Positions 7,425 to 16,689 of a stretch of DNA of 64,000 nucleotides are shown here, one piece after another. The stretch comes from Methylocystis echinoides (GTDB taxonomy: Bacteria > Pseudomonadota > Alphaproteobacteria > Rhizobiales > Beijerinckiaceae). The stretch is from the NCBI RefSeq assembly GCF_040687965.1, contig NZ_CP156084.1, positions 186,001 through 250,000 of the forward strand. Direction: 5' to 3'. Numbering within the stretch: position 1 is the first letter of the stretch; each line of letters begins with the position of its first letter. The translations under genes were made by a program, and so were the position numbers. The notes beneath the pieces are model-generated. The model saw only the letters and a program-made list of their open reading frames with translations. It did not search any database and was not told where the DNA came from.

Positions 7425-8519
7425 TTACGGTCGAGGCGGCCCGCGCTTCTGGCCGGGCGCGGTTCGAGGGGCGCACATGACGCGCTGGCATTCCTGATCT
7501 ATGGCCTCGCGCAACGACCGCCAGACGACATTGATCCGCGCCTCCGGCCCCCAATTGTAAAGCGCCTTGGCCACCTCGGCGATCGTTTCGTTGATCGGTT
7601 CGCTGCCGCCCTCCGCGAGTTCGTCCGAGAACAGCCGGGGTAGGCTGGGCCCCGCCCAGGCGTCCCAATGTTCATTGGCGTAATTGGAGACGCCGCGTTG
7701 CGCGGCGAGAAGCTCGGGCGTGAAGGGCGCGAAGCGGCGATGCAGCGGGCCGTCCGGGGGTTCCGCGCGCCAGGCGTCGCGGACCACGAAATAGCGCAGA
7801 TGCTGAAGCTCATGGGCGAGACAACAGCCGAGCCGCGCGTCGCTCATGTCGGGGTCGTAGTAGATCGTCACGCGCCCATCGGGCGTCGCCTCTCCCTCCG
7901 AAGCGAAACTCTGGCCCAAATAGGGAAAGACCTTGCGCTCGGGGCTGAGCGTCACGACGGCGGGGTCGTGGCCGAATTCGACAGCCAAGGCGCGAAGCTT
8001 CTCACGCTTGCGCAGAAAATCCGGCGTGTCGGAGACAGCCTCCGACGGCGCGGGCCAGTGGGACTCGTCGGGGTCGTGGGTGATGCGCCAGTCGAAGTCC
8101 CCATGGGCGTCCGCCACATGCGCCCACCAGCGCCGCCCGTCGCGCTGGAATGGCGAGAGGTCATTGACCTTGACGCAGGGAAAGAGGCCGGGCCTGGTCC
8201 GCGCCCCCGCCAGCACGGCCCCAACCATCCGCCGGCCGAGCCCCCCCTCGATCGAATTGATCTGCTCGAACACAATTGCCGGCGGCTCGTAGCCGCCAGC
8301 GATGAGCACGGCGACGCCGGACGCCTCCTTGCTGTCGGGCGTGGTGATGAGCCTGTCCGACGTCGACCCCCTGATCTCGACGAAGCGCCTCCCGTAAGAC
8401 TGCGCGCCGACACGAAGGCCGAGCGCCGCAAGATTGGCGCGAACCGCCTCGGCCACCGCCTCGATCGCGGGCTCGACCGCCTTTTCCCGTCGGGGCCGCA
8501 GAAAATCGAAGACGCCCAT
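7425..8519 (-). CDS. Hypothetical protein with a HELQH zinc-peptidase-like motif
   Basis: This is a 364-residue soluble protein without signal peptide. It contains LAHELQHLRYF with HELQH at residues 236-240, fitting the HExxH zinc-binding motif of metallopeptidases, and a later NETIAEVAKAL segment whose glutamate could be the third ligand. The N-terminal half (residues 25-110) is a conserved-looking alpha/beta region with no motif I recognise. It sits 23 bases downstream of the PEBP-family gene on the same strand, so the two may be co-transcribed. Peptidase activity is inferred from the motif only. Confidence 0.6.
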   Translation of the reverse strand: MGVFDFLRPRREKAVEPAIEAVAEAVRANLAALGLRVGAQSYGRRFVEIRGSTSDRLITTPDSKEASGVAVLIAGGYEPPAIVFEQINSIEGGLGRRMVGAVLAGARTRPGLFPCVKVNDLSPFQRDGRRWWAHVADAHGDFDWRITHDPDESHWPAPSEAVSDTPDFLRKREKLRALAVEFGHDPAVVTLSPERKVFPYLGQSFASEGEATPDGRVTIYYDPDMSDARLGCCLAHELQHLRYFVVRDAWRAEPPDGPLHRRFAPFTPELLAAQRGVSNYANEHWDAWAGPSLPRLFSDELAEGGSEPINETIAEVAKALYNWGPEARINVVWRSLREAIDQECQRVMCAPRTAPGQKRGPPRP

Positions 8520-8542
8520 CGCCTCCTCCCGGAGGCCAGAGT

Positions 8543-9028
8543 TTACCCTGGCGAAGAGCCTTCATCCAGGCGCCGTCGATAGAGCCCCGTGATCTGCGCC
8601 TGCGCGAGAACGTGTTTCGAGGCTTCTGTCTCGACCTCTTCGCAACTCGGATGCGTGCGGATCGCGAGTTCGGCGCAGTCGAGCGCCAGCAGGCGGAATC
8701 GATAGCGATGCAGGCCGTCGTCCTCCGGCGGACAGGGGCCGACATAGCCGAGTTCGTCGAAGTCATTCACGCCATGCCGAAAGTCCTCGAAGCCTTCGGG
8801 ACGGCCCGCCCCTTCGACCAGGGCGGTGTGATAGGCGGGAATATCGTAGCAGGCCCAGTGGTGAAAGACGCCGTCCGGCGCATCGAGATCGTCGACGAAC
8901 AGGACGAAGCTCTTCACCGCCTTTGGAGCGTTGCTCCAGTGCAGCGGCGGCGACATGTCTTCGCCGTCGCAGGTGAAGTGCTGCGGTAGGGCCCCGCCGT
9001 CGATAAACGCCTCGCTCATCAATTTCAT
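8543..9028 (-). CDS. YbhB/YbcL-type PEBP (Raf kinase inhibitor-like) protein
   Basis: This 161-residue protein carries the two signatures of the phosphatidylethanolamine-binding protein family: DDLDAPDG with HHW at residues 46-58 and GYVGPCPP at 94-101, followed by HRY at 107-109. These line the conserved anion-binding pocket. Bacterial members are cytoplasmic or periplasmic proteins of unclear role; this one has no signal peptide. It is the first gene of a probable two-gene unit with the HELQH protein. Confidence 0.85.
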   Translation of the reverse strand: MKLMSEAFIDGGALPQHFTCDGEDMSPPLHWSNAPKAVKSFVLFVDDLDAPDGVFHHWACYDIPAYHTALVEGAGRPEGFEDFRHGVNDFDELGYVGPCPPEDDGLHRYRFRLLALDCAELAIRTHPSCEEVETEASKHVLAQAQITGLYRRRLDEGSSPG

Positions 9029-9154
9029 TTCATTGCCTCCTGCGGAGCGGCGACCCTACGCCGCGCAGGTCGCGCCGGACTGGAAAGCCGGCCCTTTGCC
9101 TTCCCGCCAAATTTGCCTAGTTTCTGCTTTGCCGCCGGAGCCGGGAGAGCCTGA

Positions 9155-9856
9155 ATGACGAGAACGCGGTTGGTTTGGAGCCTTGTTGTCGCCCTGTTGT
9201 CCGGCCCGGCGCTCGCCGTGCTGATCCTGCTCCTGCCGTTTGGCGTGTTGACGGGAATCTCCGCCGCGCTCGACCCCGCTCTGGCGATCTATGAATTCAC
9301 GCCGGAGAAAGCGCTGCTCGTCCCCTTTGTCCTCCTGGCCGCGCTCATCTCCGCCGCCAATGTCCGGCTGGCGCTCATCATGTCGCGCGACCGAAACGCG
9401 GGGCGGTTGTTCGAGGCGACGACCGACCGTTACGTCGGCGATCCGAGCGGCGCGCAGAATATCCACGGCCACCCGGGCCGCCAGTTCGCGCTGGATTTCA
9501 CCGAGTTTCTTCGAGCCCGCGACGGCGAGCGTCTGAAGCTCGGAGATCCGGTCGGCGAGGATTACGGGTGGGGTTTCTGGATCGGCGAGAAGGGCTTTTC
9601 ACCGCTTTGGGTCGCGATCGCCCATGCCGGACGGCCCCTGCCCGACGAGCCGGCCGAAGATTACATCCTCGCCGTCACGCTGGAGCCGCCGCTCCTGCCT
9701 TGGCGGCGCCTCGTCTACACCCCCGATTTCGCGCTGCGCGACGAGGTCGAGCGGCGTCTCATCGACTTCCTGCACAGCCGCGGCGTCAGCTTTGTCACCG
9801 AGTCGGAAGACTGGGTCGATCCCGAACCCAAGACCCATCCGGCGCCGAAATTCTAA
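9155..9856 (+). CDS. Hypothetical membrane protein with two N-terminal helices
   Basis: This 233-residue protein starts after a GGGAGA ribosome binding site. Two hydrophobic helices (about residues 8-32 and 50-75) are followed by a soluble, acidic domain of about 150 residues with conserved-looking aromatic clusters such as GWGFWIGEKGF and LPWRRLVYTPDF. I do not recognise the family. It ends one base before the stop codon of the converging glutathionylspermidine-synthase-like gene. Confidence 0.65.
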   Translation: MTRTRLVWSLVVALLSGPALAVLILLLPFGVLTGISAALDPALAIYEFTPEKALLVPFVLLAALISAANVRLALIMSRDRNAGRLFEATTDRYVGDPSGAQNIHGHPGRQFALDFTEFLRARDGERLKLGDPVGEDYGWGFWIGEKGFSPLWVAIAHAGRPLPDEPAEDYILAVTLEPPLLPWRRLVYTPDFALRDEVERRLIDFLHSRGVSFVTESEDWVDPEPKTHPAPKF

Positions 9857-9857
9857 G

Positions 9858-11012
9858 TCATCCCAGGATGACATGCGGCACGAAGCGCGACTGGTTTGAC
9901 GTAAGCGGCGTCGCGTCGTCGCGAACGCCCATGCCGGCCGGGACGCCGCCGACGATCCAGGCGCCGACGACCGGATAGCGTCCGTCGAAGGACGGCGGCA
10001 GATGCAAAGCCTGCCTTACATGGCCCTCGGCCCCGTAGCCGCCGGAAGCGCTTACGAGGGTCCGCCCCTCTTGCACCAGCACGACGTTGGCTCCCTCGCG
10101 AGAATAGATCGGCTTCTCGGCGTAGCTGCCGAGCGCGCCGGCGCGCGGGTCGTCGGAAAAATAGCATTCGAGCAGATTGGGATGACCCGGCGCCATCTCC
10201 CACAACAACGCCAGCATGCCCTTGTTGGAAAGAACCGCCTTCCACGGCGGCTCCAGAAAGCGCGTGACGCGCATGGCCGGCGCATGGGAAAATTCGTCGG
10301 CGAACATCCATTCCCAGGGATAAAGCTTGAAGAGCGTCTCGATCGGGCGGCCGTCGCGATCGTAGAATTGCGCGTCTTTGAGCCCGATGTCCTGCATGTC
10401 GAGCAGCGCGGCGGCGCTGCCGGCCTGCGCGGCGCAATCGGCGAGATAGGCGGCCGTGCCGAAATCCTCGACATTGTCGCTCATCGCCGCAAGATGCACG
10501 AAGCGCTTGCCGAGAACTTCCGCCCAGCGCGCCACGAGCCGCTCATGCAGCGAATTGAACTGATCGGCGCCGTCGGGAAGATCGCCGCGCGCGACGAGTT
10601 GCTCGACCCAATGCCACTGCACCACCGCGGATTCGAACAGGCTCGTCGGCGTGTCGGCGTTATATTCGAGAAGCTTCGCCGGCCCCTTGCCGTCATAGGC
10701 GAAATCGAAACGCCCGTAGAGCGAGGGGTCGCGGCGATTCCAGCTTTCCGCAATGACTTCGCGAGCGTGTTCAGGGACGCGCAGACGATTCATCAGCGAT
10801 TCGCTGGCGATGATGCGGCCCGCCAGCTCGAGGCACATGGCGTCGATCTCGCTTGCCGCCGCCTCGATATCCTCCTCGATCTCGCGCAGCGTGAACACAT
10901 AGCGGGCGCTCTCGTCCCAGTAGGGCGCGCCGTCCATCTGCGCATAAGCAAAACCGATCTTTTCGAAATGCGCCTTGGCGTCTGCGCGCGGCGGCGAAGA
11001 TTCCCGCCGCAT
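9858..11012 (-). CDS. Glutathionylspermidine synthase-like ATP-grasp protein (YjfC/YgiC type)
   Basis: This 384-residue protein resembles the C-terminal synthetase half of glutathionylspermidine synthase, as in E. coli YjfC and YgiC. Recognisable segments are GRFDFAYDGKGPAKLLEYNADTP near residues 105-128 (split here by memory of the family: YDG and LEYN are the key parts), LFKLYPWEWM, NKGMLALLWE and EKPIYSREGANV, typical of this ATP-grasp fold. The ATG at 11012 is chosen because it overlaps the TGA of the upstream gene (TGATG), a translational coupling arrangement. It is the last gene of a three-gene unit matching yjfL-yjfM-yjfC. Its substrate is unknown; peptide-polyamine ligation is only a family possibility. 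Confidence 0.85.
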   Translation of the reverse strand: MRRESSPPRADAKAHFEKIGFAYAQMDGAPYWDESARYVFTLREIEEDIEAAASEIDAMCLELAGRIIASESLMNRLRVPEHAREVIAESWNRRDPSLYGRFDFAYDGKGPAKLLEYNADTPTSLFESAVVQWHWVEQLVARGDLPDGADQFNSLHERLVARWAEVLGKRFVHLAAMSDNVEDFGTAAYLADCAAQAGSAAALLDMQDIGLKDAQFYDRDGRPIETLFKLYPWEWMFADEFSHAPAMRVTRFLEPPWKAVLSNKGMLALLWEMAPGHPNLLECYFSDDPRAGALGSYAEKPIYSREGANVVLVQEGRTLVSASGGYGAEGHVRQALHLPPSFDGRYPVVGAWIVGGVPAGMGVRDDATPLTSNQSRFVPHVILG

Positions 11013-11392
11013 CAGCCGCCCCCTGAATAGCCGGAGCCCGAATGGCCGAAGCCGCCAAAGGACACGCCATGCGTCGAATAGGAACTGTGCGACGAATAGG
11101 ACGAGCCGTGCGACGACGACCAACTGCTGCTGGAGCGGCGATACGAGGAGCCGCTGCGATGCTTGCAGATGAGCTCTTCGGGATTGGCGGGATCGGGCTC
11201 GCAATTGAGCTTGCGGTCGATCCAGTCGAACGCCTCATAGGCGCCGAGCGACACGGCGCCCATGATGACGAGCGTTACGGCCAGCGACCGCTTCTGCCCA
11301 AGACCCGCATTTGCGCCCCGCGCCGCCGGCTTGTGAGTGACGACCGGACGAGGCGGGCGTTTGCCGGGCTCCCTCGGCTTCTTCTCCGTCAT
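11012..11392 (-). CDS. Ser/Gly-rich membrane-anchored protein (YjfM-like position)
   Basis: This 126-residue protein has a basic, proline-rich cytoplasmic start, one membrane helix near residues 36-56, a short CEPDPANPEELICK segment with two cysteines, and a tail made almost only of Ser, Gly, His and Tyr (GSSYRRSSSSW, GHSGSGYSGGG). It occupies the place of yjfM (DUF1190 family) between a DUF350 gene and a YjfC-like gene, though similarity to YjfM beyond composition cannot be judged by eye. Its stop overlaps the next start and it begins 3 bases after the DUF350 stop. Confidence 0.75.
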   Translation of the reverse strand: MTEKKPREPGKRPPRPVVTHKPAARGANAGLGQKRSLAVTLVIMGAVSLGAYEAFDWIDRKLNCEPDPANPEELICKHRSGSSYRRSSSSWSSSHGSSYSSHSSYSTHGVSFGGFGHSGSGYSGGG

Positions 11393-11395
11393 GGC

Positions 11396-11800
11396 TTACG
11401 GGCTCATGCAGGCGGCGCTGAGCAGACCCGCGGAAACCGAGACCGCGGCGACCCAAACGGCCGCGGCGAGCGCGTTCTCCTCGATCGCGCGCGACAGGCC
11501 GGGATGCGCAAGCCGCGCCAGGCCATAGGCGATAAACTGCGTCACCAGCGCCACGAGGCCCCATGTCAGGAACTCGGCGACGGACCCGGTGTGATGAATC
11601 GCGGCCGCCAGCGCGATGGCGAAGCCGAGAAGACTGCCGCCGAAGGCGATGGCGGCGGAAGCGTTGTGCTCTTCGACGATCAGCGAAAATTCGTCGTGTC
11701 GCGTCACGCGCGAATAGAGCAGGCAGAATGCCGCGCAGAAGCCGACCGCGCCGGCGAAATAGACCGCGAAGGCCAACAGGCCGTGAACGAACTCCGGCAT
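11396..11800 (-). CDS. DUF350 (YjfL-like) inner membrane protein
   Basis: This 134-residue protein has four predicted membrane helices and the features of the DUF350/UPF0719 family, including VEEHNASAAIAFGGSLLGFAIAL, where the EEHN...A pattern and the glycine-rich second helix are characteristic. It heads the operon with the Ser/Gly-rich protein and the glutathionylspermidine-synthase-like protein. The ATG at 11800 is used; a TTG six bases upstream is also possible. Role unknown; in other bacteria this gene set is associated with envelope stress functions. Confidence 0.8.
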   Translation of the reverse strand: MPEFVHGLLAFAVYFAGAVGFCAAFCLLYSRVTRHDEFSLIVEEHNASAAIAFGGSLLGFAIALAAAIHHTGSVAEFLTWGLVALVTQFIAYGLARLAHPGLSRAIEENALAAAVWVAAVSVSAGLLSAACMSP

Positions 11801-11956
11801 GAACAATCTGCTCCCGGGCTGAGTCGAGGCAATATATCACGCAAGAAGCGTTGGGCTGTGCGCGACGACACAGCCGGCGGCGTAAGGAAACGCCTTTCGC
11901 CGCTCGCTCCCCAAAACGCGCGCGCTACCTGCGCTCTCTGGGAAAGGAGCGCGCAA

Positions 11957-12766
11957 ATGGCGGCGGGCCGCATTTACGTCGGGGTCGGCGGCTGGAGCTT
12001 CGCGCCCTGGCGCGGCCTCTTTTATCCGAAAGACCTCCCGCACGCGCATGAGCTCGAGTTCGCCAGCCGGCGGCTGACGTCGATCGAAATAAACGCCACC
12101 TTCTACCGCACCCAGACCCGCGAGACTTTTCTCAAATGGCGCGACGCCACGCCCGAGGGCTTCGTCTTCAGCGTCAAGGCGCCGCGCTACGCCGTCACGC
12201 GCCGCAGCGCGCCGGAGGCGAGAGAATCGATCCTGCGCTTCTTTGACAGCGGCGTCACGGCGCTGGGCCAGAAGCTCGGGCCGATCCTGTGGCAGTTTCC
12301 GCAGAGCCGCAAATTCGACCCTCAATTTTTCGAGGGGTTTCTCGCAGCCTTGCCGCAGCAATGGGAAGGCGCCGCTTTGCGCCACGCCCTCGAAGTCAGA
12401 AACGACAGTTTCAAAACGACCGAATTCGTCGCGCTGGCGCGCGCGCATCGCGCCGCCGTCGTCATCGCGGGCGACTCCGATTTTCCGCTGATCCCCGACC
12501 TTACGGCCTCCTTCGTCTATGCGCGCATTATGGGCGCGCAAGCGACGCGGCGCATGGGATACGACGCCGCTGGGCTCGATCTTTGGGCGTCGCGGGCGCT
12601 GACCTGGGCCGCCGGCGGTTCCCCCGACGATCTGCCGCGGCTCGCCGCCAATTCGCCGAGGCGAGCCGCGCGCGACGTGTTTCTCTACGTGATCCGCGGG
12701 GCGAAGGCGCGAAACCCGGCCGCCGCCATGGCGCTGATCGGGCGCCTGCAAGAGGCGCAGGCGTGA
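11957..12766 (+). CDS. DUF72 domain protein
   Basis: This 269-residue protein begins with VGVGGWSFAPWRG, followed by YPKDLP, the EINATFYRT segment, FSVKAPRYAVT, LGPILWQFP and LEVRNDSF, all typical of the DUF72 (YecE) TIM-barrel family. The ATG at 11957 follows an excellent GGAAAGGAG site; the open frame extends far upstream but that part runs antisense through the DUF350 operon and is not coding. Biochemical function of the family is unknown. Divergent from the DUF350 operon. Confidence 0.9.
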   Translation: MAAGRIYVGVGGWSFAPWRGLFYPKDLPHAHELEFASRRLTSIEINATFYRTQTRETFLKWRDATPEGFVFSVKAPRYAVTRRSAPEARESILRFFDSGVTALGQKLGPILWQFPQSRKFDPQFFEGFLAALPQQWEGAALRHALEVRNDSFKTTEFVALARAHRAAVVIAGDSDFPLIPDLTASFVYARIMGAQATRRMGYDAAGLDLWASRALTWAAGGSPDDLPRLAANSPRRAARDVFLYVIRGAKARNPAAAMALIGRLQEAQA

Positions 12767-12836
12767 CTTCGGCCAGCGGCTTGCCGCTTCCGCGCCGCGC
12801 TAGCCACCCAAGCCCGTCGCCGTTAGGCTGGCTGCG

Positions 12837-13679
12837 ATGCGGCTGATCCGACTCCTTTTCGACGCCTATCTGAAGCTCAACCGAGACGACGGCTGGGCCA
12901 TCGCCAGCCATATTGCGCTCTCGATTCTCACCTCCCTGTTTCCCTTTCTCATTTTCCTCACCGCGCTCGCCGCCTTTCTCGGGCTCCGCGCGGAAGCCGA
13001 CGCAGCGACCGCGCTCATCTTCGAGACCTGGCCGCCCAATGTCGCGGGGCCCATTGCCGGAGAAATCCATAATGTGCTGACCCAGCCGCGCGGCGGCCTG
13101 CTCACCGTCGGCGCCGTGCTCGCCATTTATTTCTCGTCGAGCGGCGTCGAGGCGCTGCGCATCGCGCTCAACCGCGCTTACGACGTGCGCGATGAGCGCC
13201 CGTGGTGGCTGCTGCGGCTCGAGTCGATTCTTTATGTCTTCCTCGGCGCGGCGTCGCTCCTCGCCATCGCCTTTCTGATGGTGCTTGCGCCGCTGGCGCG
13301 CGCGATCGCGGAGAAACATGCGCCGGGGCTGATGCACGAACTCGAGCCGCTCTATGCGCCGGTGCGCTACGGCGTCACCTCCGCCGTCGTCGGCCTTGCG
13401 GTTCTCGCCGCGCACAAGCTCCTGCCCGCCGGGCGGCGCAGCCTGCTCAAGGTCGCGCCCGGCCTATTGCTGACGCTGATCCTCTCGCTCGCCTTCGGCG
13501 CCGGGTTCGGCGCCTATCTCGCGGCCTTCGCCAGCAATTACGTCTCGACCTACGCGGGGCTGGCGTCGATCATGATCGCGATCGTTTTCCTCTACACCTT
13601 GGCGCTCATCTTCATCTACGGCGCAGAACTGAACCAAACCGTCGCAGTGGGCTTTCCGCATAAGCGCGGCGAGGGTTAA
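12837..13679 (+). CDS. YihY/BrkB-family inner membrane protein
   Basis: This 280-residue protein has about six membrane helices and the family pattern: an N-terminal DDGWAIASHIALSILTSLFPF segment, in which the DGW...A..A....S..PF residues are characteristic, SSSGVEALRIALNRAYDV in the middle and LYTLALIFIYGAELN near the end. YihY/BrkB proteins are uncharacterised integral membrane proteins once thought to be RNase BN. It is 70 bases downstream of the DUF72 gene and 80 upstream of ftsK, all on the plus strand. Confidence 0.9.
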   Translation: MRLIRLLFDAYLKLNRDDGWAIASHIALSILTSLFPFLIFLTALAAFLGLRAEADAATALIFETWPPNVAGPIAGEIHNVLTQPRGGLLTVGAVLAIYFSSSGVEALRIALNRAYDVRDERPWWLLRLESILYVFLGAASLLAIAFLMVLAPLARAIAEKHAPGLMHELEPLYAPVRYGVTSAVVGLAVLAAHKLLPAGRRSLLKVAPGLLLTLILSLAFGAGFGAYLAAFASNYVSTYAGLASIMIAIVFLYTLALIFIYGAELNQTVAVGFPHKRGEG

Positions 13680-13759
13680 GCGCGTCTTAACCGAGGTTTT
13701 TTACCGTCGCGGAGTCGGCGCGCCTTCGTGAAGCGCCTCCCCATGCGGGCTTTTTTTAC

Positions 13760-16306
13760 ATGCGTAGCCATCGCTTTCACCATTTTTCCGAACAGCTTCG
13801 CGAATTCTCCGCGCGGCGCGCGGCGGAGGCCGCCGGCGCGCTGATGGTGGGAAGCGCCGGCGCCATGACGCTCGCGCTGGTGAGCTGGTCCGCGCAGGAC
13901 CCTTCCTTCAACCATGCGACGGGCGGCCATGTCCGCAATCTGCTCGGCCATCCGGGCGCGGCGGTGGCGGATATTCTCATGCAGCTCGTCGGCTTCGGCG
14001 CCATTGCGGCGATCCTGCCGCTGGCGACCCAGGGCCTGCGCATGATCCGGCGCGGCCGCATCGAGCGCGCCGCGCTGCGTCTCGGACTCTGGGTGGCCGG
14101 CATTTTCGCGACCGCCGCCACCGCCTCGCTGCTGCCGCCGACCGACCGCTGGCCGCTGCCCACGGGCCTCGGCGGCGTCGCCGGAGACGCCATTCTCGCC
14201 GTGCCCCGCACCATGTTTGCGGGCTCGGGCGTGATCATGGCGATCTTCGGCCTCGGCGCGGCCTTCGTCGCCATTCTCTCGGTCAGCGGGGCCATGGGGC
14301 TCGGCTTCGAGTCCACGAATGACATTCGCGACGAGGCCTTCGAGCCGGAAGAGGAGCCGCTGCCCTACGCCGAGGACGACGAGGATCGGGCCGGCGAGCC
14401 TGGCTTCGCGCTCATTTCCATCGGCGCCCTGATCCATCTCGGCCTCACCGCAAAAGCGTCGCTCCTGCGCCTTGCCGGGAAGATGCGCAGCCGCCTCGCC
14501 CCGCGACCGGCCGCCAAGGAGCCAGCGGCCCCGCAGCCGCGCGTCGAGCCGACATTCGACGACATTGAAGTCTATATGCCTTACGCGCCCCGTCGCGCGC
14601 GCCAGGCGGCCGCCGTCGAAGACGATGAAGAGGACTCCTACGACGACGCGTCCCCCGAGCGGGCGACGTCGGCGCGGACGGCCGCGCAAGCCCCATCTCC
14701 GGCGCCGACGCGCCGCGTCACCCGCGAGGCCGCCCCCCGTCCGCAGCGGGTCGCGCCGGGCGTCTACGACTATCCCGAGGTGACGCTCCTCGCGGAACCC
14801 AAGAAGACCGCTGGCGCAGTGAAAATTTCAGAAGACATTCTCGAATCCAACGCCCGCGTTCTGGAGGGCGTTCTGGAAGACTTCTCGGTGCGCGGCGACA
14901 TCATCAACGTCCGTCCCGGCCCCGTCGTCACGCTTTATGAGCTGGAGCCCGCGCCGGGCATCAAATCCTCGCGCGTCATCGGCCTCGCCGACGACATCGC
15001 CCGCTCCATGTCGGCGGTCTCGGCGCGCGTCGCCGTGGTGCCGGGCCGAAACGCCATCGGCATCGAACTCCCCAACCAGCGCCGCGAGACGGTTTATCTG
15101 CGCGAGCTGATCGGCAGCGAGGATTTCATCCATTCGAACCACAAGCTGGCCATCGCGCTCGGCAAGACCATCGGCGGCGAGCCGGTGATCGTCGACCTCG
15201 CCCGCATGCCGCATCTCCTCGTCGCCGGCACCACGGGCTCCGGCAAGTCGGTGGCGATCAACACCATGATCCTGTCTCTGCTCTACCGGCTCAAGCCGGA
15301 GGAGTGCCGGCTCATCATGGTCGACCCGAAAATGCTGGAGCTCTCCGTCTACGACAACATCCCGCATCTTCTCACGCCCGTCGTCACCGACCCCAAGAAG
15401 GCGGTCGTGGCGCTCAAATGGGCGGTCCGCGAGATGGAGGACCGCTACAAGAAAATGTCGAAGCTCGGCGTGCGCAACATCGACGGCTACAACGCCCGCG
15501 TCGCCGACGCGCAGAAGCGCGGCGAGACGATCACCCGCACGGTGCAGACGGGCTTCGACCGCGAGACCGGCGAAGCCATCTTCGAACATGAGGAGATGGA
15601 TCTCTCGGCGCTGCCCTATATCGTCGTCATCGTCGACGAAATGGCCGATCTCATGCTCGTCGCCGGCAAGGACATCGAAGGCGCCATCCAGCGTCTCGCG
15701 CAGATGGCCCGCGCCGCCGGCATTCATCTCATCATGGCGACGCAGCGCCCCTCCGTCGACGTCATCACCGGCACGATCAAGGCCAATTTCCCGACCCGCA
15801 TCTCCTTCCAGGTGACCTCGAAGATCGACAGCCGCACCATTCTCGGCGAACAGGGCGCAGAGCAGCTCCTGGGCCAGGGCGACATGCTCTACATGGCCGG
15901 CGGCGGGCGCATCTCGCGCGTGCACGGCCCCTTCGTCTCCGACGCCGAAGTCGAACACGTCGTCGCTCATCTCAAGGCCCAGGGCGCGCCGCAATATCTC
16001 GACGCCATCACCGCCGACGACGACGAGATGGGCGACGACGGCGAAGCGCCCCTGCCCGGCTCGATGGACGCGGAGGAAGGCGGCGACCTTTACGATCGCG
16101 CCGTCGCCATTGTGCTGCGCGACAAGAAATGCTCGACGAGCTACATCCAGCGCCGTCTCTCGGTCGGCTACAACAAGGCCGCCTCGCTCGTCGAGCGCAT
16201 GGAGAAAGAGGGCGTCGTCTCCGCCCCGAATCATGCCGGCAAGCGCGAGATCCTGGTCGGCGGCGGGATCGACCGCGGCGCCTTCGACATCGAAGCGGCG
16301 GAGTGA
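13760..16306 (+). CDS. ftsK: DNA translocase FtsK
   Basis: This 848-residue protein has an N-terminal region with four membrane helices (to about residue 190), an acidic/Pro/Ala linker (about 190-350) and the RecA-like motor. Walker [14 protein letters not shown] lies near residue 490 and Walker [13 protein letters not shown] near 625; [17 protein letters not shown] follows. The last 65 residues (from [14 protein letters not shown]) form the winged-helix gamma domain that reads KOPS sequences and activates XerCD. FtsK moves chromosome ends through the closing septum. lolA follows on the same strand, as in many proteobacteria, with a small antisense remnant between them. Confidence 0.97.
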   Translation: MRSHRFHHFSEQLREFSARRAAEAAGALMVGSAGAMTLALVSWSAQDPSFNHATGGHVRNLLGHPGAAVADILMQLVGFGAIAAILPLATQGLRMIRRGRIERAALRLGLWVAGIFATAATASLLPPTDRWPLPTGLGGVAGDAILAVPRTMFAGSGVIMAIFGLGAAFVAILSVSGAMGLGFESTNDIRDEAFEPEEEPLPYAEDDEDRAGEPGFALISIGALIHLGLTAKASLLRLAGKMRSRLAPRPAAKEPAAPQPRVEPTFDDIEVYMPYAPRRARQAAAVEDDEEDSYDDASPERATSARTAAQAPSPAPTRRVTREAAPRPQRVAPGVYDYPEVTLLAEPKKTAGAVKISEDILESNARVLEGVLEDFSVRGDIINVRPGPVVTLYELEPAPGIKSSRVIGLADDIARSMSAVSARVAVVPGRNAIGIELPNQRRETVYLRELIGSEDFIHSNHKLAIALGKTIGGEPVIVDLARMPHLLVAGTTGSGKSVAINTMILSLLYRLKPEECRLIMVDPKMLELSVYDNIPHLLTPVVTDPKKAVVALKWAVREMEDRYKKMSKLGVRNIDGYNARVADAQKRGETITRTVQTGFDRETGEAIFEHEEMDLSALPYIVVIVDEMADLMLVAGKDIEGAIQRLAQMARAAGIHLIMATQRPSVDVITGTIKANFPTRISFQVTSKIDSRTILGEQGAEQLLGQGDMLYMAGGGRISRVHGPFVSDAEVEHVVAHLKAQGAPQYLDAITADDDEMGDDGEAPLPGSMDAEEGGDLYDRAVAIVLRDKKCSTSYIQRRLSVGYNKAASLVERMEKEGVVSAPNHAGKREILVGGGIDRGAFDIEAAE

Positions 16307-16322
16307 GGCGGGCGACGCTTGC

Positions 16323-16536
16323 CTATTTGTGAGCGCTTGGATTCGACATCACATTATTCAGCACATCCACAATCGCCGTCGGGCCCTTGTTGAACTCCCC
16401 CCGGAAGGGGCGATCCATGACCGCGATGAAGGCGGTGACGAGCCCGATATAGGCCGGCGCAGGTGACAACGGCGAGCCCCGTCGCGGCGAAAAAGCCGAC
16501 CCAGCCGGGTGGATAATCATATATCCAGTCGATCAT
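16323..16536 (-). pseudogene. DUF4239/bestrophin-like gene remnant, shortened and frameshifted
   Basis: In one minus frame 16536 to about 16450 reads MIDWIYDYPPGWVGFFAATG and a further hydrophobic stretch, typical of the start of DUF4239 membrane proteins. In another frame, about 16445 to 16323 reads GLVTAFIAVMDRPFRGEF and a short tail to a stop, typical of their C-terminus. About 70 codons remain from a family of roughly 250, so the middle has been lost and the frame shifted. The family assignment rests on these two motifs by eye. Confidence 0.6.
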
Positions 16537-16689
16537 TGTTTTGGCTCCCGAGGTCGCGGCCGCTTTCTTCGACCCGCCTTTTGGGGAAAGTCAAAACGGC
16601 GCGCGGCTGCGAGCGCGGGGCGCCCCTATTTCCGCCAAGTTATGTTACGAAGACGAAACCTCGGCCCCTGAACACCGGATGACCGCCCA

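Noticed and set aside
11042-11956. N-terminal extension of the DUF72 gene by about 305 codons
   Set aside because: The extension runs antisense through the DUF350 operon and has no family similarity; the ATG at 11957 has an excellent ribosome site.
13680-13759. Terminator-like GGGC plus T7 just before ftsK
   Set aside because: The possible stem is only three to four base pairs, so it does not support a terminator call.
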